64,000 bases of DNA from Rhodospirillales bacterium (GCA_018648445.1 JABGRG010000006.1:1-64000); one strand, 5' to 3'; numbered from the stretch's first letter, positions 27,919-36,402 are shown. Program-made: numbers and translations. Notes: generated from the sequence alone by a model not told the origin.

Positions 27919-28140
27919 ATGGCTGAACTCGACGCCCGTGGGCTCAACTGCCCGCTTCCCATTCTGAAGGCCAAGAAAGCCCTTAAAGACGTGGCCGCCG
28001 GCGACACGCTAAAAGTACTTTCAACCGATCCCGGTTCGGTAAATGATTTCGAGTCGTTTTGCCGCACGACAGGTAACGAGCTTCTCGAAAGCGGCGAAGC
28101 AGACGGTATTTACACCTACCTGATCAAGAAAAGCGGCTAA
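27919..28140 (+). CDS. tusA: TusA-family sulfur carrier protein
   Basis: A 73-residue small carrier with the diagnostic motif ARGLNCPLPILKAKKAL; Cys11 is the persulfide-bearing residue. TusA passes sulfur to acceptors in tRNA thiolation, molybdenum cofactor or dissimilatory sulfur pathways. Linkage to DsrE2 favours a role in sulfur trafficking. The ATG at 27919 follows a cgagga SD and gives the normal length; a TTG at 27892 overlaps the upstream stop and is less likely. Confidence 0.9.
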   Translation: MAELDARGLNCPLPILKAKKALKDVAAGDTLKVLSTDPGSVNDFESFCRTTGNELLESGEADGIYTYLIKKSG

Positions 28141-28145
28141 CTAGG

Positions 28146-28679
28146 CTATCCCGCCAGCTTTTCCCAGCGGCACGAAAGCCCCATTTCACCGGCGGTGTTG
28201 TCGACGGTCGCCAGACACGATGGCGCGCGGCCTTCGGGAATCCAGACGCTTGCGATGACGGCGTACTGAATGTCGCCTCCGTCACCCTGCGTGCGTTCAG
28301 CGTTCAGGCGCACGATGTTTGCCTTGAATTGAACGAACACCTCGCAAAGACGGGCAATCAGGCCAGGCCTGTCGCCGCCGGATACCGTGATGCGATGGGT
28401 AATCTGCCCCGACGGCCCATGAATCGACGCCATCCCGAAGGGTCTGACAGCAATATCCGCGCCGTCGAGTTCCGGCAATGCGCCGAGATCGGCGGCAACG
28501 GCCGCATGATCTGCACCGCCGGGAAATTCGCAAATAGAGGTAAATTCAGCGGCTCCGCCCAAAACGGCAAAGGTCGTATCGCTGAGATTTCCGCCCAGAT
28601 CAAACAAGCGCCCCGAAATGGCCGCCACCAGACCCACTCGATCCGGACACAGTATCGAAATCAATGCCGTCTTGGCCAT
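28146..28679 (-). CDS. ACT-domain protein, GcvR-like
   Basis: A 177-residue protein of two ACT domains, about residues 4-75 (ISILCPDRVGLVAAISGRLFDLGGN) and 95-165 (ITVSGGDRPGLIARLCEVF). This arrangement is shared with GcvR, the glycine-cleavage regulator, and with amino-acid-binding regulators in general. No DNA-binding domain is present, so it probably acts through a partner protein. It converges with tusA, with five bases between the stops. Confidence 0.8.
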   Translation of the reverse strand: MAKTALISILCPDRVGLVAAISGRLFDLGGNLSDTTFAVLGGAAEFTSICEFPGGADHAAVAADLGALPELDGADIAVRPFGMASIHGPSGQITHRITVSGGDRPGLIARLCEVFVQFKANIVRLNAERTQGDGGDIQYAVIASVWIPEGRAPSCLATVDNTAGEMGLSCRWEKLAG

Positions 28680-28818
28680 TTATCCACTCCGTTTGCAATC
28701 GGCAGGCGAAAAGCACGTCTCTCTGTCAATAATAATGGTCCTTTTGCGTGGTTAACCAAAGGGCAAATTTCGTGCTACGTTCTCCCCAGCCGTATCCATT
28801 GTCGGCCGGGGGGAAGAA

Positions 28819-29922
28819 ATGAACATCGTCGGGCGAACCTTGAGGGCCGTTTCCCTCGCCTTGGTTTTCGCCGCCTTTCCCGTTGCCGCGCAGACCCCGC
28901 CCGGTGAAACCTTCGAACATCCCGAGCGCAGATATTCCCTGCCCATTCCCGCCGACGCGCGTGCGCGCCATCCCGGCGGCAATGTTGATATCGCCATCGA
29001 TTCCGATAAGGGCTTCGGCGTCATTCTTCAATCCGCCGCCGTCCGCCCCGGCGCTTCCATCAGTGAAATGGCGGCAACTCTGGAGGCAGCCTATCTTGGG
29101 CCCGATAAAGCCTGGCGGAGCAAGGTGGGGCAGCACATTACACTGCTGTCGGGACTGGTCGCCTTCAACGGCTATTACGCAGGAAATGGCGCCCGCTACA
29201 GGGTCGTTATCACGCGCGGGCAAATCAACACCTACACCTTTGTTTTCAGGGCTCGCGAGAAGTTTTTCGAAGGGTTTGAAAAGGACTTCGACAAGATTCT
29301 TCAAGATTTCAAACCGGCCCCTGGGGATATGCCGTCACCGCCGGCGCAAGTGTCCGCGGAGGCCCCGGCACAGGAAAAGCCCGCCGCAGCCGAGGATGGC
29401 CCCGCCGTTCGCAAGTTCGGTGAATGGCGGCTGGGTTATTCGATCGAATACGACGCCGACTGGATTTTTGAACGACCGTCGCCCGAAGCCATCATGTTCA
29501 GCGGCCCCGAGGGAACCGAGGCGTTTTTCGCGACGGTTAGCATTCAGAACGTCGCGCCGCCAAACGCCGAAACCTCGGCGCAGGCCGCCTCAATGATCAT
29601 GGACGATATCCGCGTTCAGTTCGAAAAAGACGCGGTGGACGTGGTTTTCGAAGGGGACGGCCCTTACATTTACCGCAAGGGCGACGTGTTTATTCTGGGC
29701 CACGAATTTTCGGTGTCCTATAGCGACAACCAACGGCGGTTCAAGCAATGGTCGCTGGTGCTGCCGCGCTCCGACGGCCGGGTTGCCCATATCTGGTCCT
29801 ACCGGGCGCCGATCGAAAGTTTCGCGCGGCATCTTCAGGTCGCCCGCAACATGGTACAATCCTGGACGATCATGGATCGCAAAGGAGAAGCCGATGAAGA
29901 GCCGGTTCGGATTGGCCCGTAG
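28819..29922 (+). CDS. Exported protein with two similar domains, function unknown
   Basis: A 367-residue protein with a Sec signal (about residues 1-24, ending FPVAAQ). Two parts of about 145 residues are separated by an Ala/Pro-rich linker (about 170-195). The first has RRYSLPIPADARARHPGG...GFGVILQSAAVRPGAS; the second has GYSIEYDADWIFERPS...FFATVSIQNVAPP. Both fit the pattern of PsbP/Mog1-like or similar alpha-beta domains (strand-PSDW-type turn, F-F-VSI strand), but this is only a resemblance. It overlaps the next gene by 29 bases, so the two are co-translated. Confidence 0.65.
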   Translation: MNIVGRTLRAVSLALVFAAFPVAAQTPPGETFEHPERRYSLPIPADARARHPGGNVDIAIDSDKGFGVILQSAAVRPGASISEMAATLEAAYLGPDKAWRSKVGQHITLLSGLVAFNGYYAGNGARYRVVITRGQINTYTFVFRAREKFFEGFEKDFDKILQDFKPAPGDMPSPPAQVSAEAPAQEKPAAAEDGPAVRKFGEWRLGYSIEYDADWIFERPSPEAIMFSGPEGTEAFFATVSIQNVAPPNAETSAQAASMIMDDIRVQFEKDAVDVVFEGDGPYIYRKGDVFILGHEFSVSYSDNQRRFKQWSLVLPRSDGRVAHIWSYRAPIESFARHLQVARNMVQSWTIMDRKGEADEEPVRIGP

Positions 29923-30643
29923 CGCGGTATCGCTGGTCGCTACGGCTCTTTTGCTTGTGTCCGCCAGCGCGGCCGAGGCAAAGACGTATTCTGTCAATGA
30001 ACTCGTCGACTATTTCGACGCCATTGTCTTTGGTGCGGAACTTGATCCGAAATACGCGGCCAGAATGATTTCAAAATGGCAGGGACCTGTCGGTATCAGC
30101 ATTCAGGGAAGAGTCAGCAAGGAACTCGCCGGTTTCGCTCAGACTCACCTCAAAGCGATCTCGAAGATTTCCCGCCTGAAATTTCAACAGGTCGATCCAA
30201 CAAGCAACGTGCAAAGCATCTCATTGATTTTCGTCAAAAGCGCGGAAATGGCAAAAATCCCCGTCCCGGCGGAATACCTGTCGGTCATGAAAAAAGCCGC
30301 CGTCAACGCGAACTGTTATTTTCTAAGTTGGAAAAAACCGGAAAGCCGCATCGTCAAGGCGATCATCGTGGTGGACGCTGAAAAGGATTCGGCCGTCCTG
30401 AACAGTTGTATCTTAGAGGAACTGACCCAAAGCCTGGGCTTGCCCAACGACAGCAATACCTTGCGCCCGTCCATCTTCAGCGACCGCGACCGGCTTTTCG
30501 AACTGGGACCGCAGGACAAGTTGCTGCTGCACATGCTTTATCATCCGGACATGAAGCCGGGGTATACCCGCGCGCAGGCGCGTAAGGCAGCCCGCGCAAT
30601 CGTTACGAAGATGGCGAAGAGGAAGAAGAAGCCTGCAAAATAG
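29894..30643 (+). CDS. DUF2927 domain exported protein
   Basis: A 249-residue protein with a signal peptide (about 1-26, ...SASAAEAK). The DUF2927 core follows, recognised by CILEELTQSLGLPNDS, PSIFSDRDRLFELGPQDKLLLHMLYHPDMKPG and the R-x-A-R-x-A segment. The family occurs widely in alphaproteobacteria with no known function and has a metzincin-like look but no HExxH. Start 29894 has an aaaggag SD. The lysine-rich C-terminus overlaps the end of the opposing Nudix gene by 41 bases. Confidence 0.8.
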   Translation: MKSRFGLARSAVSLVATALLLVSASAAEAKTYSVNELVDYFDAIVFGAELDPKYAARMISKWQGPVGISIQGRVSKELAGFAQTHLKAISKISRLKFQQVDPTSNVQSISLIFVKSAEMAKIPVPAEYLSVMKKAAVNANCYFLSWKKPESRIVKAIIVVDAEKDSAVLNSCILEELTQSLGLPNDSNTLRPSIFSDRDRLFELGPQDKLLLHMLYHPDMKPGYTRAQARKAARAIVTKMAKRKKKPAK

Positions 30644-31070
30644 TCCACATTTCGTATCCCAGACCAATGATACGCGTGGTTTCTTCCCACAATTCCAGCG
30701 GCTCCAGTTCGTCGGGGGAAAACCAGGCCACTTCGGCGGCGTCGTCTCCGGCAGCCGCGATGTCTCCGTTGATCGTCTGCGCCAACACATCAACAAGGGT
30801 GTATTGATAGCGAACATCGCCGTGATCGTCGCGCTGAATGGAATCGACCACGTCGATTAAACCCAGCACCTCAATTTCGAGGCCCGTTTCCTCGCGGATT
30901 TCACGTTTGGCGGCGTCGAAAACGGTTTCTCCCAACCGTTGGGCTCCGCCGGGAAGGCTCCATGAGCCCTTGCGCGGCTCTTTCCCGCGCCGCGCCAGCA
31001 ACACCCGGCCTTCGCGCATGACAACGGCCCCGACACCTACAAACGGACGATCTGGATACTCGCGGCTCAT
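30603..31070 (-). CDS. Nudix hydrolase (ADP-ribose pyrophosphatase-like)
   Basis: A 155-residue protein with an intact Nudix box: G-x5-E-x7-REIREETGL within the segment GGAQRLGETVFDAAKREIREETG. It starts VGVGAVVMREGRVLLARRG, close to the YjhB/MutT-like group that hydrolyses ADP-ribose or nucleoside diphosphate derivatives; the substrate is not certain. The start at 31070 is chosen as the family-like MSREYPDRPFVGVGAVV. The serine-rich C-terminus (ASSSSSPSS) is the antisense of the neighbour's lysine tail and lies beyond the conserved domain. Confidence 0.88.
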   Translation of the reverse strand: MSREYPDRPFVGVGAVVMREGRVLLARRGKEPRKGSWSLPGGAQRLGETVFDAAKREIREETGLEIEVLGLIDVVDSIQRDDHGDVRYQYTLVDVLAQTINGDIAAAGDDAAEVAWFSPDELEPLELWEETTRIIGLGYEMWTILQASSSSSPSS

Positions 31071-31201
31071 TTTTCTTATTGAACGTTTTGTCTTTGTGGA
31101 TGAATTGATGTTGTCGAGGCCGACACTAGAGGTGTAATTTGGTTTGAGCAATCCCCACGTTTTGGGGAGGTAATGGTTCGTCAGCAAAGCGGGGGAGGCT
31201 C

Positions 31202-31591
31202 ATGGCCCAAGGAGCCGACAAAGTCCTGGAACGCAAAGTGTTCCAACCGGGAGACGTCATTTTCAAGGAAGGTGACGAAGGGCATCGCGCATTCGTGGTT
31301 CAGACCGGCGCGGTCGAAATTTTCAAGGTTGTCGACGGAAAGAAAATGGTCTTGGGTACCGTCGGCCCCGGCGGCATTTTCGGAGAGATGGCCCTGATCG
31401 ATGATAATCCGCGCATGGCCTCGGCCATGACGACCGATGTTTCAACCCTGATTTACGTGTCGCGAGCCATGCTGGACCAAAAACTGGCCAAGGCCGATCC
31501 GTTCATCAAGGGACTGTTGAATATCTTTGCCAGAAACCTCCGCTCCATCGCAAATCAGCGTGCCGAGGACGAAGCGGCGAAAAATAGTTAA
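31202..31591 (+). CDS. Stand-alone cyclic-nucleotide-binding domain protein
   Basis: A 129-residue protein made of one Crp-type cNMP-binding domain: RKVFQPGDVIFKEGDEGHRAFVVQ, the GAVEIFK strand, and the phosphate-binding cassette PGGIFGEMALIDDNPRMASA. The cassette keeps GEMAL and the following Arg, so ligand binding is plausible. There is no HTH output domain; the C-terminal helix may mediate contact with a partner. It is expressed from its own region after a 131-base gap that also holds the Nudix promoter. Confidence 0.8.
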   Translation: MAQGADKVLERKVFQPGDVIFKEGDEGHRAFVVQTGAVEIFKVVDGKKMVLGTVGPGGIFGEMALIDDNPRMASAMTTDVSTLIYVSRAMLDQKLAKADPFIKGLLNIFARNLRSIANQRAEDEAAKNS

Positions 31592-31733
31592 CAAGTCGAA
31601 GCGGAGTTTACCTCTAGACGTCCTCGTCCACGTGGCCGTTCCCGGTGATCATCAACGGAGGACGATTAGCGTCGCCTGCGCCCCGTGCGAGAACCGGTCG
31701 AATATATAATCCGATGAAGCAGGCAAAAGAAAA

Positions 31734-31751
31734 CCGGGCCAATCGGCCCGG
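31734..31751 (-). terminator. Terminator of the octaheme cytochrome operon
   Basis: CCGGGCC-AATC-GGCCCGG stem-loop followed on the minus strand by TTTTCTTTT, about 30 bases after the cytochrome b stop. The preceding 140 bases (31592-31733) hold no gene I can support. Confidence 0.75.
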
Positions 31752-31781
31752 CTTTCCGGTCGAAGAGGTGTTGCCGTTCTT

Positions 31782-32396
31782 TTACGCGGCGTCTTCCTCA
31801 ATTTCTTCATAACCCGTGATCATGGCCCAGAAGTAGGCCGTGAAGGGCTTGCCGGTGAACGCCATGTAGACATGCCCGATGAAGAAAACGAGCATGGCGA
31901 AGGCCGCAGCCGCGTGGACACCGGCAACAACGCCGAGCGTCAGGCTATCAAAGCCTAAGCGGGTCCAATCGTTGTAGAACATGTACAACAAGCCACTCAC
32001 CCAGATGACCGGCGTAATCGCCAGATTGAACGAGAGGTAAGCAAGGCGCTGAAGCGGATTGTGCTTGGCCGCCCGGGTTTTCTTGTACGGGTGGGGGACA
32101 TTCTGATCGAAGATACCCGCCGAATAGTACATCATCACGGCGAACAGCTTTTTGGTCGTCGGGATGTACTGGCGCCATTCACCGGTCACCAGATTCCAGA
32201 AGATGATAAAAATCCACAACCCGATCAGGACCCAGGCGAATACCCGGTGCCAGTCGGCCGCTTCCTCGTAGCCCACCAAGCTGTAGGCTCCGTTCACTTC
32301 GAATCCCGTAATCATCAGCAGGATGATCAGGGCAGCCTGCGCCCAGTGCGAAAAACGTTCGAACCGGGTAAAGACCATTTCTTTGATTTTTGACAT
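31782..32396 (-). CDS. Membrane cytochrome b (FdnI/cytochrome b561-like) subunit
   Basis: A 204-residue protein with four hydrophobic segments, about 18-36, 52-71, 118-141 and 155-180. Histidines at His17, His50, His161 and His175 sit at helix positions expected for two b-type hemes, and the loop motif HNPLQRLAYL is typical of the formate dehydrogenase/thiosulfate reductase gamma-subunit group. It starts eight bases after the octaheme cytochrome stop, so the pair should form a quinone-linked membrane complex. No catalytic molybdopterin subunit is nearby. Confidence 0.85.
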   Translation of the reverse strand: MSKIKEMVFTRFERFSHWAQAALIILLMITGFEVNGAYSLVGYEEAADWHRVFAWVLIGLWIFIIFWNLVTGEWRQYIPTTKKLFAVMMYYSAGIFDQNVPHPYKKTRAAKHNPLQRLAYLSFNLAITPVIWVSGLLYMFYNDWTRLGFDSLTLGVVAGVHAAAAFAMLVFFIGHVYMAFTGKPFTAYFWAMITGYEEIEEDAA

Positions 32397-32404
32397 TTTT
32401 CTTC

Positions 32405-34060
32405 CTAACTCCGACGACCGTTCATGACGATCCGAACCAGCATGTGGATGATCACGCCCAAAAGCGAGAGCGCCGCAGCTACCCAGCCGAGTTTGCTGAG
32501 CCAGGGGTATGAATCGCGTCCCGGCATATAGAAGCCGGAAAGCGTCGCCAGACGTCCATTCTCCGTTGTGTGACATTGGTTACATGCGACTGCGTCTTCC
32601 TTGGGAGCAACCATATGGAGGATCGGCCAGTAGTAGCGGGTCTCGACGAAGCCGTACTCGCCGCTGTACTCCATATTGTTCCTCGACTGCATTCCAGCGG
32701 CAATCGCTTTGTTCCAGTCGAAATTGCCCCAGAAGGCGTTCTTGTCCTTCCCGAACAAGTGCGGGAGGGCCAGGATTTTGTTTTTCTTGTCGTAGGGCTG
32801 CTTGCCGCGCATCACCTTGAAGGGCCAGATGCGCGAATCCGGATCGCCGTATTTTCCCGAGATCGAGTTGATATTCACGACATCCGTATCGTCGATTTTT
32901 TGACCCATGAGGGTGTAATCGATGCGGCCATCGTACCAGTAGTATTCCGGCACGACGTCGCCTTCCCACTTAAAGCTGCCCTTGAGCGTGTGATAGACCA
33001 CATCACCTGCCTCGTTCTTCTTGACGAGCAGCTTGCCCTTTTCCTTCATCTTGCCGGCGGTCGACCAGTCCCACCACATCTTGGTCTTTTTGCCGCCGCG
33101 CGCGAACTCCGGCACGTGGCAGGTGGTGCAGGCGACCTTGTCGGTGTGGTCGTTCAGCTTCGGATGATTGGTTTCTGGATGCGGCGTCAGGCCATGGCAG
33201 GATTCACAGGTTGCCCGCGAATCATCCGTATGGCCCGGAACATCGATGCCGACCCGATCAACCGCCTTGGTGACATAGCGGCTGCCGGTAACGTCGTGGC
33301 TGCCCGCCGTGTGACAGGTGGTGCAGGCGAAGTTCAGCCCCTTGGCATCCATATGGACGTCAAGCGAACGATCCGGATTGAACATGGTCGAATCCAGATC
33401 GCCATGTTTCACCGCATCGCCGCCGCCGCTCATGAAGTGGCAGGTGCCGCAGTTTTTACGTGAAGGCTGTCCCACGCTCTGCGCGACCTTCGGCAGATTG
33501 ACCGCCTTGAAGGGCTTGCCCATGAATTTCTTGTCTTCATAAGCAGGATGCCCGGCACCGACAGGGAACTTTTTGTAAGTTCCGGTCGTGTCGTGGCAAA
33601 TCAGGCAGTCGACGCTTTTTTCCGAAGCAAAATCGAATTTATCGTCTTTCCAGCCGTAACCGATGTGGCAACTGGTGCAGCGCGGCAGGTTGGTCGCCGT
33701 CGCAACGCAGAAGTTATTGATAATGTTTTTCTTGCCCAGTTCCTGGCCGGTAATCGGGTTTTTGAAGGCCCAGGTCCAGTGGGTGGTTTTGTGAATCTGC
33801 TTGGACGCTTCCGTATGGCATTCCAGACACGCTTCGGTGACTTCGGGACCCGTTTTGAAGTCCCGTCGCAATTCCTTGTATTTGGTATGGTCGGCCGTCG
33901 ACTTGGATGCGGTGGCCCGGGTTTGGGTGGCGTTTGACGTGGCGTCCCCCGCAGCAAAAGCTGCATCACCAATCAGAACCATGCCCACGGCAAAAGCCGC
34001 CCCGAAAAACAGTTTTGCAATAACAGAGGGGAAGCGAGGTCGCACGAATGCTCTCGGCAT
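32405..34060 (-). CDS. Octaheme c-type cytochrome, tetrathionate reductase (OTR)-like family
   Basis: A 551-residue exported protein with a signal peptide (about 1-37, ...GDAAFAAG). Eight CxxCH heme motifs lie at 78-82, 128-132, 152-156, 204-208, 246-250, 285-289, 311-315 and 493-497. A C-terminal helix at about 521-545 anchors it to the membrane. Heme spacing and the large gap before the last heme resemble the OTR family, whose Shewanella member reduces tetrathionate, nitrite and hydroxylamine in vitro. The physiological substrate is unknown. The cytochrome b gene directly downstream suggests exchange of electrons with the quinone pool. Confidence 0.88.
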   Translation of the reverse strand: MPRAFVRPRFPSVIAKLFFGAAFAVGMVLIGDAAFAAGDATSNATQTRATASKSTADHTKYKELRRDFKTGPEVTEACLECHTEASKQIHKTTHWTWAFKNPITGQELGKKNIINNFCVATATNLPRCTSCHIGYGWKDDKFDFASEKSVDCLICHDTTGTYKKFPVGAGHPAYEDKKFMGKPFKAVNLPKVAQSVGQPSRKNCGTCHFMSGGGDAVKHGDLDSTMFNPDRSLDVHMDAKGLNFACTTCHTAGSHDVTGSRYVTKAVDRVGIDVPGHTDDSRATCESCHGLTPHPETNHPKLNDHTDKVACTTCHVPEFARGGKKTKMWWDWSTAGKMKEKGKLLVKKNEAGDVVYHTLKGSFKWEGDVVPEYYWYDGRIDYTLMGQKIDDTDVVNINSISGKYGDPDSRIWPFKVMRGKQPYDKKNKILALPHLFGKDKNAFWGNFDWNKAIAAGMQSRNNMEYSGEYGFVETRYYWPILHMVAPKEDAVACNQCHTTENGRLATLSGFYMPGRDSYPWLSKLGWVAAALSLLGVIIHMLVRIVMNGRRS

Positions 34061-34128
34061 CACTTTCTTCCTTGGTTCTTGCCCGGATTTTTCCAGGTTT
34101 TTTAATGGGTTGCTCGTATATTCACTTA

Positions 34129-34150
34129 TTAGGATATGAGAATATTCTAA
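34129..34150. promoter_or_regulatory. 22-bp palindrome upstream of the octaheme cytochrome operon
   Basis: TTAGGATAT and ATATTCTAA arms pair at eight of nine positions around a short centre (34129-34150), about 70-90 bases upstream of the cytochrome start. It lies in the only A+T-rich stretch of the 34061-34292 gap and does not match the FNR (TTGAT-N4-ATCAA) consensus. It is a candidate operator for an unknown regulator. No clear -35/-10 pair could be fixed. Confidence 0.4.
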
Positions 34151-34292
34151 ACTATAGGGCAAATTCAAGAAAAACCTCATCTTTTTTGCGGTTAATGCCC
34201 GATGCGCGTGCCCATTGCGTTTCGCAGGCAACTGTACGATGTTTGCAAGAGGGCCCGATTAACTGATCAACCCAGTTTAGGAACCACCTTCA

Positions 34293-35099
34293 ATGTCGGA
34301 TGAAACCAACGATCCCGTAACTCCTGAGCACGCCGAAGGCCAGGATCCCTCTGCCAAGCCCGCGCCGGTAAAGAAAGGCGTGGTGGCGAAAATGCGGGGT
34401 TATTTCTTTGCCGGTATGCTGGTTACGGCGCCCATCGCCATCACCGTCTATCTGGCGTGGATATTCATCAATTTCGTCGACTCGCAGGTCGGCAACATGT
34501 TTCCGCCACGGTTCAATCCGGAAACCTATCTTCCCTTCGCCACGCCCGGCCTGGGATTGGTGATTGTCATTGCGGTTCTGATCGCGATCGGCTGGGTCGC
34601 CGCCAGTTTTCTGGGTCGGTTCTTCCATAAATCCATCGACCGGGTGCTTGCCCAGGTACCGGTGGTCCGCAACCTCTACAGCACCGTCAAACAAATCTTC
34701 GAAACCGTGCTGGCTCAGCGTTCCAACGCTTTTCGCGAGGCCGTTCTGGTCGAATACCCACGCCGCGGCATGTGGGCTATCGGTTTCATCACCGGGCGCA
34801 CCGAGGAAGAGGTCCAGAACCTGACGGTCGAGGAAACGGTCAACATCTTTTTGCCGACGACGCCCAACCCGACATCGGGATTCCTGCTGTTTCTGCCACG
34901 CAAGGACGTCATTCCGCTGAGCATGTCGGTCGAGGAAGCCATTAAAATGGTGATTTCGGGCGGTATCGTCACGCCGCCGGACCGCCGGCCCAAGGCCAAG
35001 CGTGACAAACCGACCGTCTCGGCGGCGACATACGAAGAACTCGACATCGCGCGGGAAAAGGACAACACGCCGGTTCTCATCCCACGGGAGAATAAATGA
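34293..35099 (+). CDS. DUF502 family membrane protein
   Basis: A 268-residue protein. A polar N-terminus of about 30 residues is followed by a helix (FFAGMLVTAPIAITVYLAWIFI) and a second one (GLVIVIAVLIAIGWVAASFL), with a large soluble domain behind. The family blocks VPVVRNLYSTVKQIFETV, VLVEYPRRGMWAIGFITG and PTTPNPTSGFLLFLP are clear. Role unknown; homologues are widespread in bacteria and plants. Its stop overlaps the PrpD-family start (ATGA). In many alphaproteobacteria DUF502 lies near recG, which is about 4 kb away here. Confidence 0.9.
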   Translation: MSDETNDPVTPEHAEGQDPSAKPAPVKKGVVAKMRGYFFAGMLVTAPIAITVYLAWIFINFVDSQVGNMFPPRFNPETYLPFATPGLGLVIVIAVLIAIGWVAASFLGRFFHKSIDRVLAQVPVVRNLYSTVKQIFETVLAQRSNAFREAVLVEYPRRGMWAIGFITGRTEEEVQNLTVEETVNIFLPTTPNPTSGFLLFLPRKDVIPLSMSVEEAIKMVISGGIVTPPDRRPKAKRDKPTVSAATYEELDIAREKDNTPVLIPRENK

Positions 35100-36382
35100 G
35101 TCTCACCGGAAAACTTGTCCGTTTGATCCGCGCCAAGCCCGTCGTTGAAGCCGATTTGCGCGCCGCCGCGCTTTATTTTCTCGATGCCGCCGCCAACGCC
35201 ATTGCCGGTCGCAAATCGCCGCCCGGACGCGTGCTTTCGGCGTGGGCGAGCACGGCAGGCCAGGATGCGGGGCGCGAAGCGCTTTATCTCGGCGGCCTTA
35301 TCCATACGCTGGAGACCGACGATCTGCATCGCGCCTCGGTGGTTCATCCCGGGTGCGTCGTTGTGCCCGCCGTCATCGCGCTGGGCAAAAGAACTGGAGC
35401 AGGGGGGCGCGAAGCTTTGAGCGCAACCTTGCAGGGGTTTGAAGCCTGTTGCCGGGTCGGCATGGCGGTCGGTCCCGGTCACTACAAAATCTGGCACAAT
35501 ACGGCCACCTGCGGGCCTTTCGGATCGGCCATGGCGGCGGCTGGCCTGCTGGGTTTGGATGACGAACAAGCGACACACGCGCTCGGCAACGCCGGAACCC
35601 AGGCCGCTGGTCTGTGGCAGTTTCTGGAAACCGGAGCCATGAGCAAGCATCTCCATGCGGGCAGGGCGGCGGAAGCCGGTGTCGTAGCCGCCGAGCTTGC
35701 ACGCTTCGGCTTTACCGGCGCGCCCGCCATTCTTGAAGGCGAGAAGGGGTTTTTCGCGGGCGCCTGTCCCGATCCGCAGCCCGACGCCGTAACCCGCGAC
35801 GCGGAGGCCCGCTGGCAGCTTCATGAAACCTCGATCAAACCCTGGCCGTCGTGCCGTCACACCCATCCGGTGATCGACGCCGCGCTGGAAGTTCACGAAC
35901 AACTGCAGGGGCGCGAGATCGACACCGTTACGATCGACACCTATCAGGCCGCCGTCGATGTGTGCGACCGGCCTTCGCCGCAATCGGAGTACGAGGCCAA
36001 GTTCTCGCTTTATCACACGGCGGCAGTGGCGCTGAGCGATGGGGAAGTGACATTCTCGTCTTTCGACGCCGAGGCCCGCGAGAGGCTGGCAGGATTACGC
36101 AGCCGGGTACGGGCGCGTTCCGCCGAACCTTTCTCGTCCAACTACCCCAAATCCTGGGGCGCGCGCATTGAAGTCGTTTTATCGGACGGAAGCCGCATCA
36201 ATGCCGAACGTCTGAACTGCAAGGGCGATCCCGAAATGATGCTGGACGCCGATGAAATGAAGGCCAAGGCCCGGGTTCTGCTGGCCTTTGGCGGCATGGA
36301 CGAAGCAGCGGCGACGCACCTGATAAACGGCATTCTGGCAATGGCTGACGACGGCCCCATGCCGGAACTTTTTGTTACCTAA
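35096..36382 (+). CDS. MmgE/PrpD family protein
   Basis: A 428-residue homologue of 2-methylcitrate dehydratase PrpD. Recognisable parts are the N-terminal helical domain with LETDDLHRASVVHPGCVVVPA, the GPGHYKIWHNTATCGPFGSAMAAA segment, KHLHAGRAAEAGVVAAELA, and SIKPWPSCRHTHPVIDAAL. These contain the His/Lys/Asp set seen in the family. Many non-PrpD members act on other hydroxy acids or are isomerases such as cis-aconitate decarboxylase-like enzymes, so the substrate is unknown. No other methylcitrate-cycle gene is near. Confidence 0.85.
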   Translation: MSLTGKLVRLIRAKPVVEADLRAAALYFLDAAANAIAGRKSPPGRVLSAWASTAGQDAGREALYLGGLIHTLETDDLHRASVVHPGCVVVPAVIALGKRTGAGGREALSATLQGFEACCRVGMAVGPGHYKIWHNTATCGPFGSAMAAAGLLGLDDEQATHALGNAGTQAAGLWQFLETGAMSKHLHAGRAAEAGVVAAELARFGFTGAPAILEGEKGFFAGACPDPQPDAVTRDAEARWQLHETSIKPWPSCRHTHPVIDAALEVHEQLQGREIDTVTIDTYQAAVDVCDRPSPQSEYEAKFSLYHTAAVALSDGEVTFSSFDAEARERLAGLRSRVRARSAEPFSSNYPKSWGARIEVVLSDGSRINAERLNCKGDPEMMLDADEMKAKARVLLAFGGMDEAAATHLINGILAMADDGPMPELFVT

Positions 36383-36402
36383 AAATCACGGGAGAAACGC
36401 AA

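Noticed and set aside
34061..34110. TGG-N10-GC spacing on the minus strand just before the octaheme cytochrome, suggesting sigma-54
   Set aside because: The bases around the -12 do not fit and the transcript would start inside the ribosome-binding site.
34715..36016. 433-codon open frame on the minus strand
   Set aside because: Lies opposite the DUF502 and MmgE/PrpD genes, both of which have clear family motifs; the antisense protein has none.
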